DNA from: Telopea speciosissima
Taxonomy: Eukaryota; Streptophyta; Magnoliopsida; Proteales; Proteaceae
Reading direction: 5' to 3'
NCBI RefSeq assembly: GCF_018873765.1
Contig: NC_057916.1
Location: 33,021,501-33,085,500 of the forward strand
Length of the DNA: 64,000 nucleotides
Position numbers and translations under genes: made by a program. Positions 1 through 11,900 of the stretch are shown piece after piece (the stretch's first letter is position 1; every line of letters begins with the position of its first letter). Below the pieces are notes generated by a model. It did not search any database. It was not told the origin of the DNA and saw only the letters and a list, made by a program, of their open reading frames with translations.

Positions 1-224
1 GGAAGAAAAAGAGAAGACGGGAGATGCGATGGAGAGAGGAGTGAACACGACAGACACTTGGCTAACAATAGAATTCCTTTCTTCAGCCAAGGGTCCACAT
101 ATATTTTAAGTAAAAACACAAATTACAAATAAGAGCAGTTAAGTCTAATTAAAACTAGACCCACTTAGTAGTAAGAACATAACATAAAACCACTCACATA
201 CACACTACACTGTTTAGCACCTAT
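1..224. other. Unassigned sequence, probably intronic repeat
   Basis: No coding potential was recognised. It lies immediately upstream of the block shared between the two AARE copies and has no counterpart at the second copy, so one of the two introns has an insertion or rearrangement here. It is probably part of a repeat inside the intron of the upstream AARE copy. This is inference from context only. Confidence 0.3.
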
Positions 225-1014
225 AGTATGGAGGAATCACACCATTTGATGGGTCCCATCTATTTCCTGTGGCAGACATTTGATGTTGATTATTGCATAA
301 GAGATCAGCTTGGTAGGAGGCATCAACTGGTGGGTCTTGCCGCTCTGCATGTGTGGGGACTGGGGATGGAAGAGCAAGTTAAATAGGTGATCCATTTGGC
401 AAGGCCTAATCAGGTTTCAGTTTGGGTTTGGTTTCATGTGATGAAGCTGTGGCATGATTAGTTTGGGTTCCGATTATGCCAAAACATGGCTCTATTGACT
501 GTGTCAAGAAGTTGTAGATTTTGTCTCTACTCTCTTCTATTTTATCATATTTCTCTGCATTATCCCCTGCCTTGGCCTGAAGACAGTCTCACTCTTGCTC
601 ACCCTCCATGCTTAACCAGGTTGCCTCAGGTTTAGCTTGAGATTTGGTCAGTTGGGTTGCATTGGCTAGAAACCCTCACTGAACCTGACCACTTGCAATT
701 CCTATGCCTGTGCTCGAAGTGTATGATTAAACACTTTGGATAATGATTTTAGTTTCTGAGAATGAAATGGATCTTTGTTTCCCCCCCCCCCCTATTTTCC
801 CCCCTTCTTTTATCCAGATGTTGTCTACTCTATGGTATGAAATTTGACCAATGCTCCCTGTCTGTGTGATAAATTTTTACTGTCATCCTTATATATGTAG
901 TTGTATCTAACTGTGAATATTCTCTTTGTGTGTTAATGGCGTGTAGCCATCACACTTCTCAAGTTGAGGACTCACTTTGCAGATGGATCCATCTTGATAT
1001 TCTATTTGCTTCAG
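225..1014 (+). repeat. Intron segment duplicated between the two AARE copies
   Basis: This non-coding segment closely resembles 27762-28456, directly upstream of the equivalent exon of the second AARE gene. Shared stretches include 'tttgatgggtccca' and 'ggcaaggcctaatcaggttt'. The similarity runs through intron, exon and 3' flank, so it marks a duplication of genomic DNA rather than a retrocopy. A run of C lies at 781-792. Confidence 0.8.
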
Positions 1015-2435
1015 GAACCAGATCGGTTTGTTGCAGCCGCTGTGAGGAATCCTGTCTGTAACCTTACATTGATGGTGGGAACAAGTGATAAACCTGATTG
1101 GTGTTATGTAGAGGCATGTGGCATTGAAGGAAAATCCTATTTCACAGACGCACCTTCCATTGAACAGTTGCATCTTTTCTACAGCAAATCTCCTATTTCA
1201 CACATCTCTAAGGTATGCTCCATCAGATCTCAAGATTATAATGGAGTCAACGCTATATTCGAAAGACAAGTTTCAATTGTCCTCACATAGTAAAATCATG
1301 TTAGAACATATTTTGAAGAGTATTGACAATAAGAAAGGAGAAGCGTCACAGTTTCAAAGTCAAGTATGAATAGGAGAAAAATTCTTGTAGTTTAAAGTTC
1401 AAAGTAGAATTTCTTTTAGCCATTCAACTTCTACTCTTTTTTTATTTTATTTTACAAGCAGCAGTATAATATTTCTGGGAAAACTAGATTTATTGAGAAG
1501 GATCTTGTGAAATAGACTGATGTATTTACCTCTACAAATTTCCTGACATATAGGTCAAAACTCCAACCCTTATTCTTTTAGGCGCCCAGGATCGTCGAGT
1601 TCCATTTGCCAATGGGTTGCAAGTAAGATCTTTCTCTCTCTCTCATATATATTTTATGCAGCTTAATGTTGGAACAAGAATGTAAATTGTTAGACAAGTT
1701 GAGGGATGATGTTGGGGAGAGGAAATCTACAGTAAAGGATTTTTTTATTTTTTTTTTGGGTGCAATACAGTAGTTAAGGATTAACAACAAAAACTTGGTA
1801 AGCAAGTGATATTATTCTGCTGGACAAGAGAGGAATAGAACAGGCTCTACAGCATACTGTGTTGAAGTCATGTTATACAAATTTTTTTTCTCAGTGACTG
1901 GCAGTATGTACGAGTTCTACAAAATGGTGATTATGTCCAATAACTGTTAGATTGGACCCCCCCCCCCCCCGCCAATTCTCTGCCTAGATTTAATATTCTT
2001 ATATTTAATAAAATCTGGATAAAAATTCCAACCCAATGGCTTCTTAACAGCATTGTGGCCCTTATTGTAGACACTGGGTCTATTCCATCGTAACAGGGTT
2101 TTTGAGCTTTTTTCTTTTCTCACTGTTTAAACCTTAATGTTAAAAAATAAAGAACTGTTGTTTTGATTTGATATTTGATGTTAGTATTTTCATGTTTGGA
2201 AACATGTAGTATGCTAGGGCGTTGAAGGAGAAAGGAGTTGAGGTCAAAGTTATTGTGTTTCCAAATGATGTTCATTCAATTGACAGGTAAAATCATTTTT
2301 CATTTGTTCTTGCTAATTTTAAACTAGCTATTTTACTTTGCTAAAATCTGATGACTGCTTCTTTCATCCAGACCACAATCTGACTTTGAAAGCTTCCTTA
2401 ACATTGGAGTGTGGTTCAAGAAGTATTGTTCTTAA
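1015..2435 (+). CDS. AARE: Acylamino-acid-releasing enzyme, copy 1, last four exons (5' end outside window)
   Basis: AARE (acylaminoacyl-peptidase, a serine prolyl-oligopeptidase family S9C enzyme) removes N-acylated residues from peptides in the cytosol. Four coding exons are readable: 1015-1212, 1554-1622, 2210-2286 and 2372-2435 (TAA stop). All have AG/GT borders and the same lengths (198, 69, 77, 64 nt) as the last four exons of the copy at 8987-29742. They encode the end of the alpha/beta hydrolase domain, including the GAQD block with the catalytic Asp and the FPNDVH block with the catalytic His. The nucleophile Ser would be in an exon before the window. No frameshift or stop was seen, so the 3' part looks functional. 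Compared with copy 2 it has substitutions such as Arg after the catalytic Asp. Whether a full gene lies upstream cannot be seen. Confidence 0.85.
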
Positions 2436-2680
2436 GCAAGCATTGCTGGTCCAAGGCCAAGTCTGGGATCTAGGGATAATGACTAGATTGGAATATCATG
2501 ATTCGATATACTGTTTCCATATACATTTAATAAATAAATAAAGCAATTAATCAATAACGCTCATTTGTTCTTTGATGGGGTTGGTTTTCTGGGGCCTTTG
2601 CTTATGTTCAAATGTTAATATTGGCATAGGAATGATCTTATAATTGTTATTATTTTGGCATAATATAATGTCATCCCTGT
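2436..2680 (+). other. 3' UTR/flank of AARE copy 1, duplicated at 29743-29940
   Basis: The sequence after the stop codon matches the DNA following the second AARE stop for roughly 200 bases, including the stretch around 'gtctgggatctaggga'. The duplicated unit therefore runs past the gene end. The two copies diverge after this point. Confidence 0.7.
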
Positions 2681-2867
2681 ATAGTTTTTTCCTTCTTTCT
2701 TTTTCGCTGTTTCATTCGTGTTCTTATTCTTGTGTGGTTATGTCTCATGTGGTTTTGGTGATGAGGCTAAAGTATGAATGCTTTTAAAAAAAAATCCTGC
2801 TGTCTCTGGTAACATGCATTAGTGTCTTAATGCATTGTCCCACATTGATTGTTACGTGTACCCAAAA

Positions 2868-3099
2868 TGTTAAGCTAATACTCTTTGAAAAGGTGAACGA
2901 ACAAGACAAATTCGGTTCTCATTCACTGTATTGGTGTGAGGAGAAGTATTGTATATTTATATTTGAATTTCAGATCCGTTACATGCGTTACAAATTTTGT
3001 CACATTTGAAAACCAAGAGCTGACACAGAGATTTTAGAGAAATTTCAGGGATTTGAGATCTCTGGTTGTCACAAACGTTAGCCAATCTTATCCTGATCA
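2868..3099 (-). repeat. Probable 3' LTR of a decayed copia element
   Basis: Read on the minus strand the segment begins TGATCA and ends TTAACA. It is preceded (3100-3110 on the plus strand) by the complement of a polypurine tract, CCCCCTC. It directly follows the RNase H end of a copia pol remnant. No matching 5' LTR was found, so the limits rest on the terminal dinucleotides and polypurine tract only. Confidence 0.55.
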
Positions 3100-4018
3100 A
3101 GCCCCCTCAAGCAAAAGGTGCGGGTAGCACAGTAAGCTTGGTTCTCAGATTTGCAAATCTCTAGGAGGATAATGGCTTGGTCATGATATCAGCAATCTGG
3201 TCAACTATGGTCTTTGTGGGCAACTTTCTCGGTGCTGAAGCAACGAGAGCTCGGCAGTAGCTGCATAAGCTAAGCAGCGATACTCCGATTCAATGCTTGA
3301 CCGTGCCACGGTACCTTGCTTTTAGGAACACCATAATACTAGATTTGAGCCTAGAAACATGGAATACCCACTCATAGAACTTAAATCATTTGGGCACCCA
3401 GCCCAATCGGCAACTAAAAACGCTGACGCTGACAAGTTAGTTGGATTTATGCATTTATAGGCCAAATTCAATGGTTTGCTTGAGATATCGCACGTATACG
3501 CTTCACAACTGTCCAATGAGTTTTATTGGGTGGATGCATAAACGGGCATACCTTATTTACCTAGTATGCAATTTCGGGCCGTGTGATTGTAACATATTGA
3601 AGTGCCCCGACGATACTCCTATATAAGATGATGTCATCAAACAGATCACCTGTGAATTTTAATAGAGAAATATCAGCGGTTGCAGGTGTAGAACACCCTT
3701 TTGCATCATCCTTATTGGTGTGATAAAGCAAGTCTTCAATATACTTGTGCTGTGAAAGGAAAAGACATGTTGAGGTGGGCAAAAGTTCAAGGCCGAGAAA
3801 AGGCCCAAGCTCTTTGAGCTTGAATGACACATTTAGTTCTTGGATTAAGGAGTTGATGAAGCTATTGTTACTACCTGTGATGATGATATCATCAACGTAT
3901 ACAAGCACCAAACTCAGTTGCCCATCCACGAATCATATGAACAGAAAAGTGTGCGGCTTAGCACCATTTCAAGGAGTTTACTGATCAACCTATGAAACCA
4001 GGCACTTGGCACTTGTTT
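3100..4018 (-). pseudogene. Ty1/copia reverse transcriptase-RNase H remnant
   Basis: The minus strand encodes a copia RT fragment. It contains the catalytic motif VYVDDIIITG (around 3895), a degenerate 'LKELG.FLGLEL' block and the 'YRSIVGALQY' and 'TRPEIAY' blocks (open 3561-3929). Downstream to about 3110 are RNase H pieces interrupted by stops and shifts. Upstream the homology continues to about 4018, where it meets a GC-rich repeat. The RT N-terminus and the integrase are missing. It probably belongs to the same element as the gag-protease remnant at 4291-5310. It is non-functional. Confidence 0.8.
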
Positions 4019-4290
4019 GAGGCTAGGGTTGCAATAGGGTCAGGTTGGGCTGGCTTTTTAAAACCCCATCCCAACCCTAAGTCCCCTTACTTGGGCCCAA
4101 GCCGACCCAGAACTGACTCAGGGCCTGAAAAATCCAACTCTAACCCACCCTCAGGGTCGGGCCGGGCTGACCCTGATTGGCCTCTAGATTGGGAGGGGGT
4201 AGGGAGATGTAGGAGTTGGGCTAGGCTGGGAAGAAGAAGAAGACATGGCCGGGCGAACCCGCCCTTAGGGCCAGGGTATCTTCTTCCAGA
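4019..4290. repeat. GC-rich short repeat interrupting the copia remnant
   Basis: This block is rich in 'gggctgg', 'gggccc' and 'gggtcgggcc' and differs sharply in composition from the AT-rich flanks. It separates the RT remnant from the gag-protease remnant of what was probably one minus-strand copia element. It resembles short DNA transposons with arrays of 'ggttgggct' words. No target-site duplication was resolved, so the class is uncertain. The 104-codon open frame here (3992-4306) has no recognisable domain. Confidence 0.4.
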
Positions 4291-5310
4291 GGTAAACTCA
4301 AGATGAACTTTCCTTTGCTTTTCACAACAGCAGTTGAAGCATTTCCCATGTAGAAAATACTTCCATTATCCTCTGGTTTATAATCAGTGAACAGACTCTT
4401 GTCTTTCCAGACATGTCTAGTTGTACCAAAGTTTATCTACCATGCAGTATCATCTCCAAGGAGATTGGTTTCAGAAATCATGGCAACAAACTTCTGTTTG
4501 TCAAAATTTTCATCAGACTTCTTTTTCAGATGTCTACACTCCCTCTTATAATTAATGACCCATCTTGCCATAGTAATGACAAAGACCCTTCTTCTTACCA
4601 GGGTTCTGGTACTTGGTGGAGTCAAAATTCGAGTTTCACTTTCTCTTCCTTTTACCCTTTGCAAGATTCTCATTTTGCTTAGAGCTTTGGCCTTCCTCTA
4701 ATACTAGAACTTTAGAACCATCCATACCTTCACATAATCTGTCTTCTTCTTCACGTTTCAGATGGCTTTCTTAGTCTGCAAGAGTAATTTCCTCCTTTTT
4801 GTGTTTAAGACTTTTTCTATAATCTTTCCAGGAAATAAGCAGTTTATCTATAATGGTTGAAACTATAACAGTCTCGTCCATTTTCATGTCATGTTGCTTA
4901 AACTGATCAAGAATTTGCTTTATTTCATAAAATTGCCCTATGGCCTTCCTATTATCAACCATTGAATAACGAAAGAACTTACCTGCCAGGAATTTCTTAC
5001 TGGTTGCCTCCTCTACCAGATAATTGGTCTCCCGTGCATCCCAGACTTCTTTTGCAGTTTGTTTGTCATGATACATATCGAACAGAGTATCGGTCATAGA
5101 ATTGCATATATGACCCTTGCAGCAATAGTCATCTTGTTCCCATTTCTGCCTAGTACGAGATTCATCAATTGTTTCCTCGTCACGTTTTGTTGGTTTAGTA
5201 GCGAGAACATAGATGACATTCAGTTGTGTCAAGAGAAAATGCAACTTCTTCTGCCAACGTTTGAAATTGTTTCCATCAAATCATTCGAGTTTGATAATGT
5301 CTGCAACGAA
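4291..5310 (-). pseudogene. Ty1/copia gag-protease remnant
   Basis: The minus-strand frame at 4771-5244 encodes a copia Gag core of the UBN2 type, with 'AKEVWDARETNY' and 'QFYEIKQILDQF' blocks. Further frames down to about 4291 keep traces of the protease region (GTTRHV in place of the usual DSGATxH signature) and of the pre-integrase 'FYMGNAS' block. Several frame changes and stops separate the pieces. The catalytic DSG is not preserved. With 2868-4018 it forms one deleted minus-strand element. Confidence 0.75.
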
Positions 5311-7022
5311 CGCCTTGAGTAACTGTGTCATTTGAAAGAACTAATTACGTCGTAAGATTGTTAGAGAAAATAGGCTTGAGTCTTCAAGGCATGTTACAAG
5401 GTCACTTTTCCTTAAGATGTAATTCGTCCCTACTATCAAGATGCAAAAAGGTTACAGACGAATCATCTCCCAAGATACAATGAAGCCCAACCACTTGTTG
5501 ATAATCTTGACTATGGATTGCATATACGGAATCAAGAACAATACCAGAAAACTTTTGAGAAAAGTAGAAAAGTCAGCAGCAGAAAACATGTTTCCTGCAG
5601 TAAAACGGATTTTCTGCAAGATTAACTCAGAGAAAATGGAAGAAAAAGAGAGAGAAACACTTTTGGATAGTTTTCTGGTTTGAGACAACCTGGATATTTA
5701 TAAAATAGTTGGCCCCTGTTCACAATAGTTAGATTCATTCACATTTGAATCTGGACCGTTATATCGTAACCGTATGATCTAATCCATCTAAAATACACAA
5801 CGGTAATAAACTGCCAACCAACTATTGTAACTGTTTACAACAATCACTTCTAGATTAAAATTGGACCATCAAATCAAAATTAACGGTTTTGAACCGATCT
5901 TACTCGAAGCGTGCTAAGTGCGCCATTAAAACGCCTCTACAACCCACACGTGTACACGCTTAGACAACTGTCCTTACACATACACCATCTCGAGCCTTTT
6001 GTATTAATTCAAAAGACATAAAGCACTTTACTAAATATACCCAACAAACTTTCTTCACTTGCTCGATGTGGTACTATTCTCAAAACACATTATTTTGAAA
6101 ATATTACAACTCATGCGTGCTATCAGTTGGGACCTCCCTTTTATTTCTACCACAACCTCGGTTTTTGATACCATCTTTTATTGATGTTTTCCCCTACCTC
6201 AACTTTTGATGTATCATCCTTTCATTCATTATTTTCCCTACCCCTGGTTTTTTATGTATCATCATTTTATTAGTTGTTTGTACTTCTCTTAGGGGTCCTA
6301 TTTTGCCATGCATATGGACTTTGTTTTAGTACTCTGCTCTTTCTCTAAATATATTTTCCATTCACCCAAAAAAAAAAAAAGCAAGGTTTTAAATATCTCT
6401 ATCGAAAACTCAAATGCTGCTAATCTTTAGATGGATTTTTTTTACACATTTTTCGAGCATATGTAAAATGACAGTATTTATATTCATTGGAAAAAAAAAC
6501 TGTGTTATACTAAGAGGGTAAGATTACAAATTATTCGACACCTTGAGGAGTGTCAATAAGAAAATCCAAACTGAAAGATGCTTTCTCAATGAAAGTTAAG
6601 GAGTTCAAGACAAAGCTAGCACAACCTAATTGCGACATTCTAAAGGCTTAAATCACATCCTTTTCCTTGCCACACAATCACTGCATGCTTGCAGCCATAT
6701 GTAGAGCACTTAGCGTCATAGTTATTTGCATGATACCACACTGTTTCATGCCTACTCACCCAAGTGGTGGTCGGCTTCCCACTGTTATGTTGCCTTTGTG
6801 TACTTAAATTTCAATCCAAATCCTAATTAGGAAAATGTTAACATCAAGAGAAACCTGACCCTAAAAGCATTATGAATGCCAATCAACAGTCTGAAAAAAG
6901 AAAATTTTATATTTCCTTTCCTTCCCTCACATTTAACAGTATTCGCGATTTTCAAATACACATTTATATTGAGTAATAAGGTGGTCAAGTTTTTGTGATC
7001 CTAGCAAAACCCTCCTAATTAT
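5311..7022. other. Intergenic, no gene recognised
   Basis: This AT-rich DNA has only short shadow open frames. A stretch from about 5358 (TGTTAG) to about 6047 (CCAACA) has LTR-like ends and sits upstream, in minus orientation, of the copia gag remnant. It does not match the 232-bp LTR at 2868-3099, so it is not assigned. Short A/T runs occur at 6367-6380 and 6490-6498. Confidence 0.3.
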
Positions 7023-7200
7023 GGGTTAAGAGATCACTGCTTGATCGTGTAACCCCTGCACCAGCATGGGGTCCAATGAGAGCGCACGTAAGGGTTAAGC
7101 ATCAACACAGATGAGATTTTTTATTGGGCAGTAATTTCACGCGCTGCTGTGTCTAGATGTGGAAACCATGCGACTAAACATGGTTCTTTTTTCCTTATGT
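7023..7200. repeat. Dispersed repeat, second copy at 36508-36706
   Basis: The sequence from 'gggttaagagatcactgc' through 'caatgagagcgc', 'gatgagattttttatt' and 'taatttcacgcgc' to 'ggttcttttttcctt' recurs, diverged, at 36508-36706. The copies have no clear ends or coding potential. It is a moderately old interspersed repeat of unknown class. Confidence 0.6.
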
Positions 7201-7560
7201 TATATCATACTTAAAGTGTTAGTAGAGCTACAACCAATGTAGCTCAATAGTGAAATATTACGACAAATAAGTATCTAATTGACGAAGATTAATAGCTACC
7301 ATTAGATTGTTAAACTATTTTATCAGCATAATGTCAAAGGAAAATACATAAGGTTTTAAGTTTGACATGTGGGCTTCTAAAAAAATTACCTAACAATGGA
7401 TCTACATAATAATAATAAGGATAATTATCCATGCAACAATGGAATGTAACATTTGTAGAAATCATATGATAAATATCATTTTTGTGATTTTTTTAATCTA
7501 AACTATCTATTCCGCTTAGGGATGAATTGAAAGAGTGCATAATATTGTTTAGAGTATTAA

Positions 7561-7563
7561 TAT

Positions 7564-7601
<38 letters not shown>
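7561..7601. repeat. (CA)n(TA)n microsatellite
   Basis: A CA dinucleotide tract passes into a TA tract beside the insertion at 7643-7769. A shortened TA tract is present in the second copy of the flank. Confidence 0.9.
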
Positions 7602-7823
7602 GGACATAGACGGGATGCATGCTAATACAACGAACACCATTTTTTTTTTTTTAGCACGAAAAACCCCGCATGCGGGGCAATATATTAAGCCTCGAAGGGC
7701 AAAAAGGAAGTTACAATATTGAGGAGGTCCTCCGGAAAGGAAGACTTCCACAAACCCAGATAAGGGTAGCACATATATATATGGACATAGACGGGATGCA
7801 TGCTAATACAAGGAACACCATTT
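7596..7823 (-). mobile_element. Short LINE-tail-like insertion with an unusually long flanking duplication
   Basis: A block of about 50 bp containing 'ggacatagacgggatgcatg' occurs at about 7596-7642 and again at about 7770-7823 with one mismatch. The segment between begins with a T run and holds about 127 bp, including 'ccccgcatgcggggc'. A terminal T run on the plus strand and a direct flanking repeat fit a 5'-truncated, minus-strand, target-primed retroposon. The duplication is long for such events and the inserted piece was not assigned to a family. Confidence 0.5.
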
Positions 7824-8099
7824 GATTGAATTAGACTTTGAATTTGAAATGTAACTAATTTAGACCATATCCTCTCTATCCAATGGTTGGAATTGACACA
7901 TTATCTGTTTACGTGATAGAATACATATCTTGTGATGTTTGAAAAAATAACTGATATTGTGACAATAATAATTTCCCTTAAATTTAACATAAAATAAAAT
8001 AAAATAAATTTAAAAAAAAAAGGACAAGAAATCGACTCATTGGATTGCCTACGTGTACTCACATGCAAAAATGATCAATTTAAAATGCCATTGAGAATT

Positions 8100-8187
8100 G
8101 GGTTGGCCATTGCTGCGTTCCTCCTTCCATATCCCATCTCCGGTGGACCTCCGTGAGGACGCCTGTCAGACTTTTTCACTTCTTCAC
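8100..8187 (+). other. Probable 5' UTR exon of AARE copy 2
   Basis: A GC-richer block precedes a good 5' splice site (cac|gtaag, donor G at 8188). The next acceptor is at 8960-8961, 25 bases before the chosen AARE start. This suggests a non-coding first exon and a 774-bp 5' UTR intron, a common plant arrangement. The transcription start is not determined. Confidence 0.45.
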
Positions 8188-8188
8188 G

Positions 8189-8198
<10 letters not shown>

Positions 8199-8240
<42 letters not shown>
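8199..8240. repeat. (CT)n microsatellite in the 5' UTR intron of AARE
   Basis: An uninterrupted CT tract of about 40 bases lies just inside the predicted 5' splice site. Pyrimidine tracts of this kind are common in plant 5' leaders. No function is claimed. Confidence 0.9.
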
Positions 8241-8242
<2 letters not shown>

Positions 8243-8986
8243 ATGTCTCCCATGGTAGTTCTTAATTTGATCATTTCTCTACTGAAAAAATGCTACTTGA
8301 TGGTTTCTGTCCTCCTAATCTTCGAACATTAGGCTTGCAGTTGCTTTTAGTTATGGGTTCACCACATCATTTTCTTTCTCTAAGTTTACAGACTAAAATG
8401 TTGAGGGAGAATTATTCATAGATTGCTATTGAGTGACTGTATCAGAATGAATAACCAGTTGAAACTGTTACAGGGGATTCTTGGTCGTCCCTGAAAATGG
8501 CTTATATTTGATCCCTTGTTCTCAACTTTCCCTAACAGAGATGTGATAAGATCAAGGAAATTTAATTAAAGTATTACAAATGAGGTGCATGGGTAAGGGG
8601 GGAAAAGTGATAAGAACATGTTGTAGTTGAACAGGGATACCTTGGCAAGGGATGGTTTCTTGTTCATTTTAAACTCGAATTCATAGTTGTAAGAACTTAC
8701 AATTCTTTGACATTGGGTAACTGGTCCTCCTACAATGCAATATCACTCCAACTTTAATAAATCATTTCTGTTATTACCACTTTTAGTTCACTTTTTATTA
8801 ATTAATCCTTAGTATCTGTAATTTATTGTCTTGATATCTTGATTCTCTTAAGTTCCCTTGGAGATAGTTGTGAAATGTGTTAATTTATAACTATATTTAA
8901 AAATATTAACTGCTGGTTTTCTTACATTGGTTGTTTCTCATCTTTTATGCTCGATATGCAGCAAGAAGTCACCAACCTTCTTCACT

Positions 8987-11900
8987 ATGGAAGTGTCAGG
9001 AGCTGCCTCTCAACATGAAGTGCCATTAGGTTTACATACAAAAACCGCGGAAGAATATGCTTCCCAGGCTAAATTGCTTCAAGAGTTCACCAATATCTGT
9101 AGCATTGACAAGGCATGGACTTTTAAGTCTGATTGTGGTATGTCTGTTACCCATTATTTGGTTGTTCTGTTTCTCTGTGCTGTGTAAATTGATGCTGAGT
9201 AATATTACTTTCATTATCCTTTCCTTTTGTTTCTTAACATAGAATTTTCCTGAGCTGCAGAAAATGGTTCCCAGGCAATGTTTCTCGTTAGCCAAGCAAA
9301 CCTCTTGGCAAACAAAAGGAGGAAACACATGCTTTCTGCTCATATTTCGAACAAAAATAACCAATCTGTAAGCTTCCATTGGTCCCCGTTTCCTGTTGAG
9401 ATGACGGGTGTATCTATAGTTGTTCCCTCATCGTCAGGTTTGAAGCTTCTTGTAGTTCGGAATCAGGAGAATGGATCTCCCACTCAATTTGAGATATGGG
9501 ACTCATCTCAGTTGCAAAAGGAAATACATGTCCCACAATCTGTTCATGGATCAGTATATACAGAAGGATGGTAAGATGATATATAATACATTAAATTTAA
9601 TGAAATGTTTATTTTCAGATGAACTAGTAACTTATAAGATCTTGGTACGTCATAGGTTCGAGGGCATCTCTTGGAATTCTGATGAAACCCAAATTGCTTA
9701 TGTTGCTGAGGAGCCATCTTCCTCAAAGCCCATGTTTGATGGTTTTGGCTACAAGAAAGGAGGTTCTACAGGTAAGGACTGTGGAAGTTGGAAAGGTCAA
9801 GGAGAGTGGGATGAGAACTGGGGGGAAACCTATGCAGAGAAAAGGCAGCCAGCACTCTTTGTCATCAATGTTAACAGGTCAACTTTCACTGTGTTCCTCA
9901 ATGCTTCTAATAAGATGAGGAGAATGCTGCATTGATGTTAAAAAACTAATTTGAGCTTCTCTGCATTTTCAGTGGAGATGTTCGTGCTGTTCAAGGAATT
10001 ATGAAGTCCTTGAGTGTTGGACAAGTTGTATGGGCGCCATCAGCCAGTGGTTTGCAACAATATTTGGTTTTCGTTGGGTTTTCATCAGAAAATATTCCGC
10101 AGAAAGTTGCAAGAAAGCTTGGCATGAAATACGGTTACAATAGGCCATGCGCCTTGTATGCAGTTAGGTCTCCATTTCATGAAGCAGAAGCTGATGAACT
10201 TCCACTCAAGTGCGTTTGCAATGTTCATTTTATCTTGTTACTTTACCCACAATTCTTGCTTAATGTTAATATTAGATGCTGAGTTTCCAAACATTGCTTT
10301 CTGTTAACTTTGGATTCCTTATTATATCTCAGAATTAATGAAACCAAAGGCTCTGCAATGGTTAATCTAACTGAAAGCATAAGTAGTGCTTTGTTCCCAC
10401 GGTTCAGGTACCTAGGTTCCAACTTTGTCCTTTGTATTTTGTGCTTTCTTTTTCGTTTTTTATAATACAGAGTTTATGAGGCTCAATCACAGACTGGAAC
10501 AATATTAGTAGTAGCAGTACAATGAAATTTCTGAAGCCAAATACAATTGGATCAAATGACCTAGGGTAGATCTGTCATTTTCTGTGAGCCCATACCACAC
10601 ATACGAAATTGTTTCGTGGTCAATACTCAATAGCTTATCAGAGTACTTGAAATATGCTGCATTCAGTTAAATTTTTATTTTGCGTATTGTCACCATGCTG
10701 TGCAGTATGCACACATACTGTTTTAGGTACCTACAGTCTACAGAATGGTGGTGCCAGAATGGTGCACTGGTAATGCCTTAGGATTGTTGTACTTCAGGCT
10801 TGGGATCCAATCCTGCCTGTTTGCATCTTAATTTGAGCCATTAGTAAAAATCCATTGAAAGAAGAATCAAGAAAAAAAGAATTCTTAGAAACTGTTGACT
10901 GAATGAAAATAATATTATGCTGACAGTCCCGATGGAAAGTATCTAGTGTTTCTGTCTGCAAAAAGTGCTGTGGACAGTGGAGCTTCCTTCGCGACACAAT
11001 CGCTTCATAGAATTGATTGGCCCACAGATGGAAAACCGTGCTCAACCGCAGCCATTGTTGATGTGGTAAGCTCTTCTTATTTGCTAAAGTTGGATGTGAT
11101 TGTTCAGTAATCATTGAAACTGCAGCAGATCTTTACAGAAAGTCCTTGTTTAAACAAATTCATATAATTGGTGGAAAGAACAATGACATGTTTGGAATTT
11201 CTTTTGATATTGGAGCCAATTTTCCAAAGTATCGAGGATAGAAGTAATGCTTCAGGCTGCTTATCATCCCACTTTTAACCATTAAACTTCTCATACAAAA
11301 TAATCTCTACATCATACTGTTGGTTATTCCATTCAGTATATTCAAATTAATGATTTGTGCATTTGATCTTAGCTATAATTAGTTGGAAGTTGTTTGTATT
11401 CTCATTCTACAGTATATTTGCAGGTCCCTGTAGTGATGTCTGCTAAGGACGGTTACTTCCCAGGGCTTTATTGTTCAAGTTTCCTTGCAAAACCTTGGCT
11501 TTCTGATGGATTTACTTTGATTTTGTCTTCCATCTGGCGAAGCACTGAAGTGATACTTTCTATAAATGTGCTGAGGTAGCAACTAACTTCTGTTTCATTT
11601 ACTTTCTGAGCTTTTAAATCGTTTCCATGCGATTCAATTGGAATCGAATATTTCTTATATGCAGTGGGAAAATATCACGTATTAGCCCCATTGACTCGAG
11701 TCATTCATGGAACATTCTTACGCTGGACGCGGAAAATATTCTTGCTGGTAATTAGTCTCTAACTTCTGATGACCTTTTTCTTTCTTTCTTTTTTTTATTT
11801 GAAGCATGTAATAAACAAACAAGAGTTTATATTTTTTTTCTTTTGTGAAGTGTCTAGCAGTCCCATAGATCCTCCTCAGATAAAGTTTGGAAGTCCTATA

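Noticed and set aside
3992..4306. 104-codon open frame in GC-rich DNA
   Set aside because: It is low complexity with repeated GGGCTGG-type words, has no domain, and lies in a short repeat between two copia fragments.
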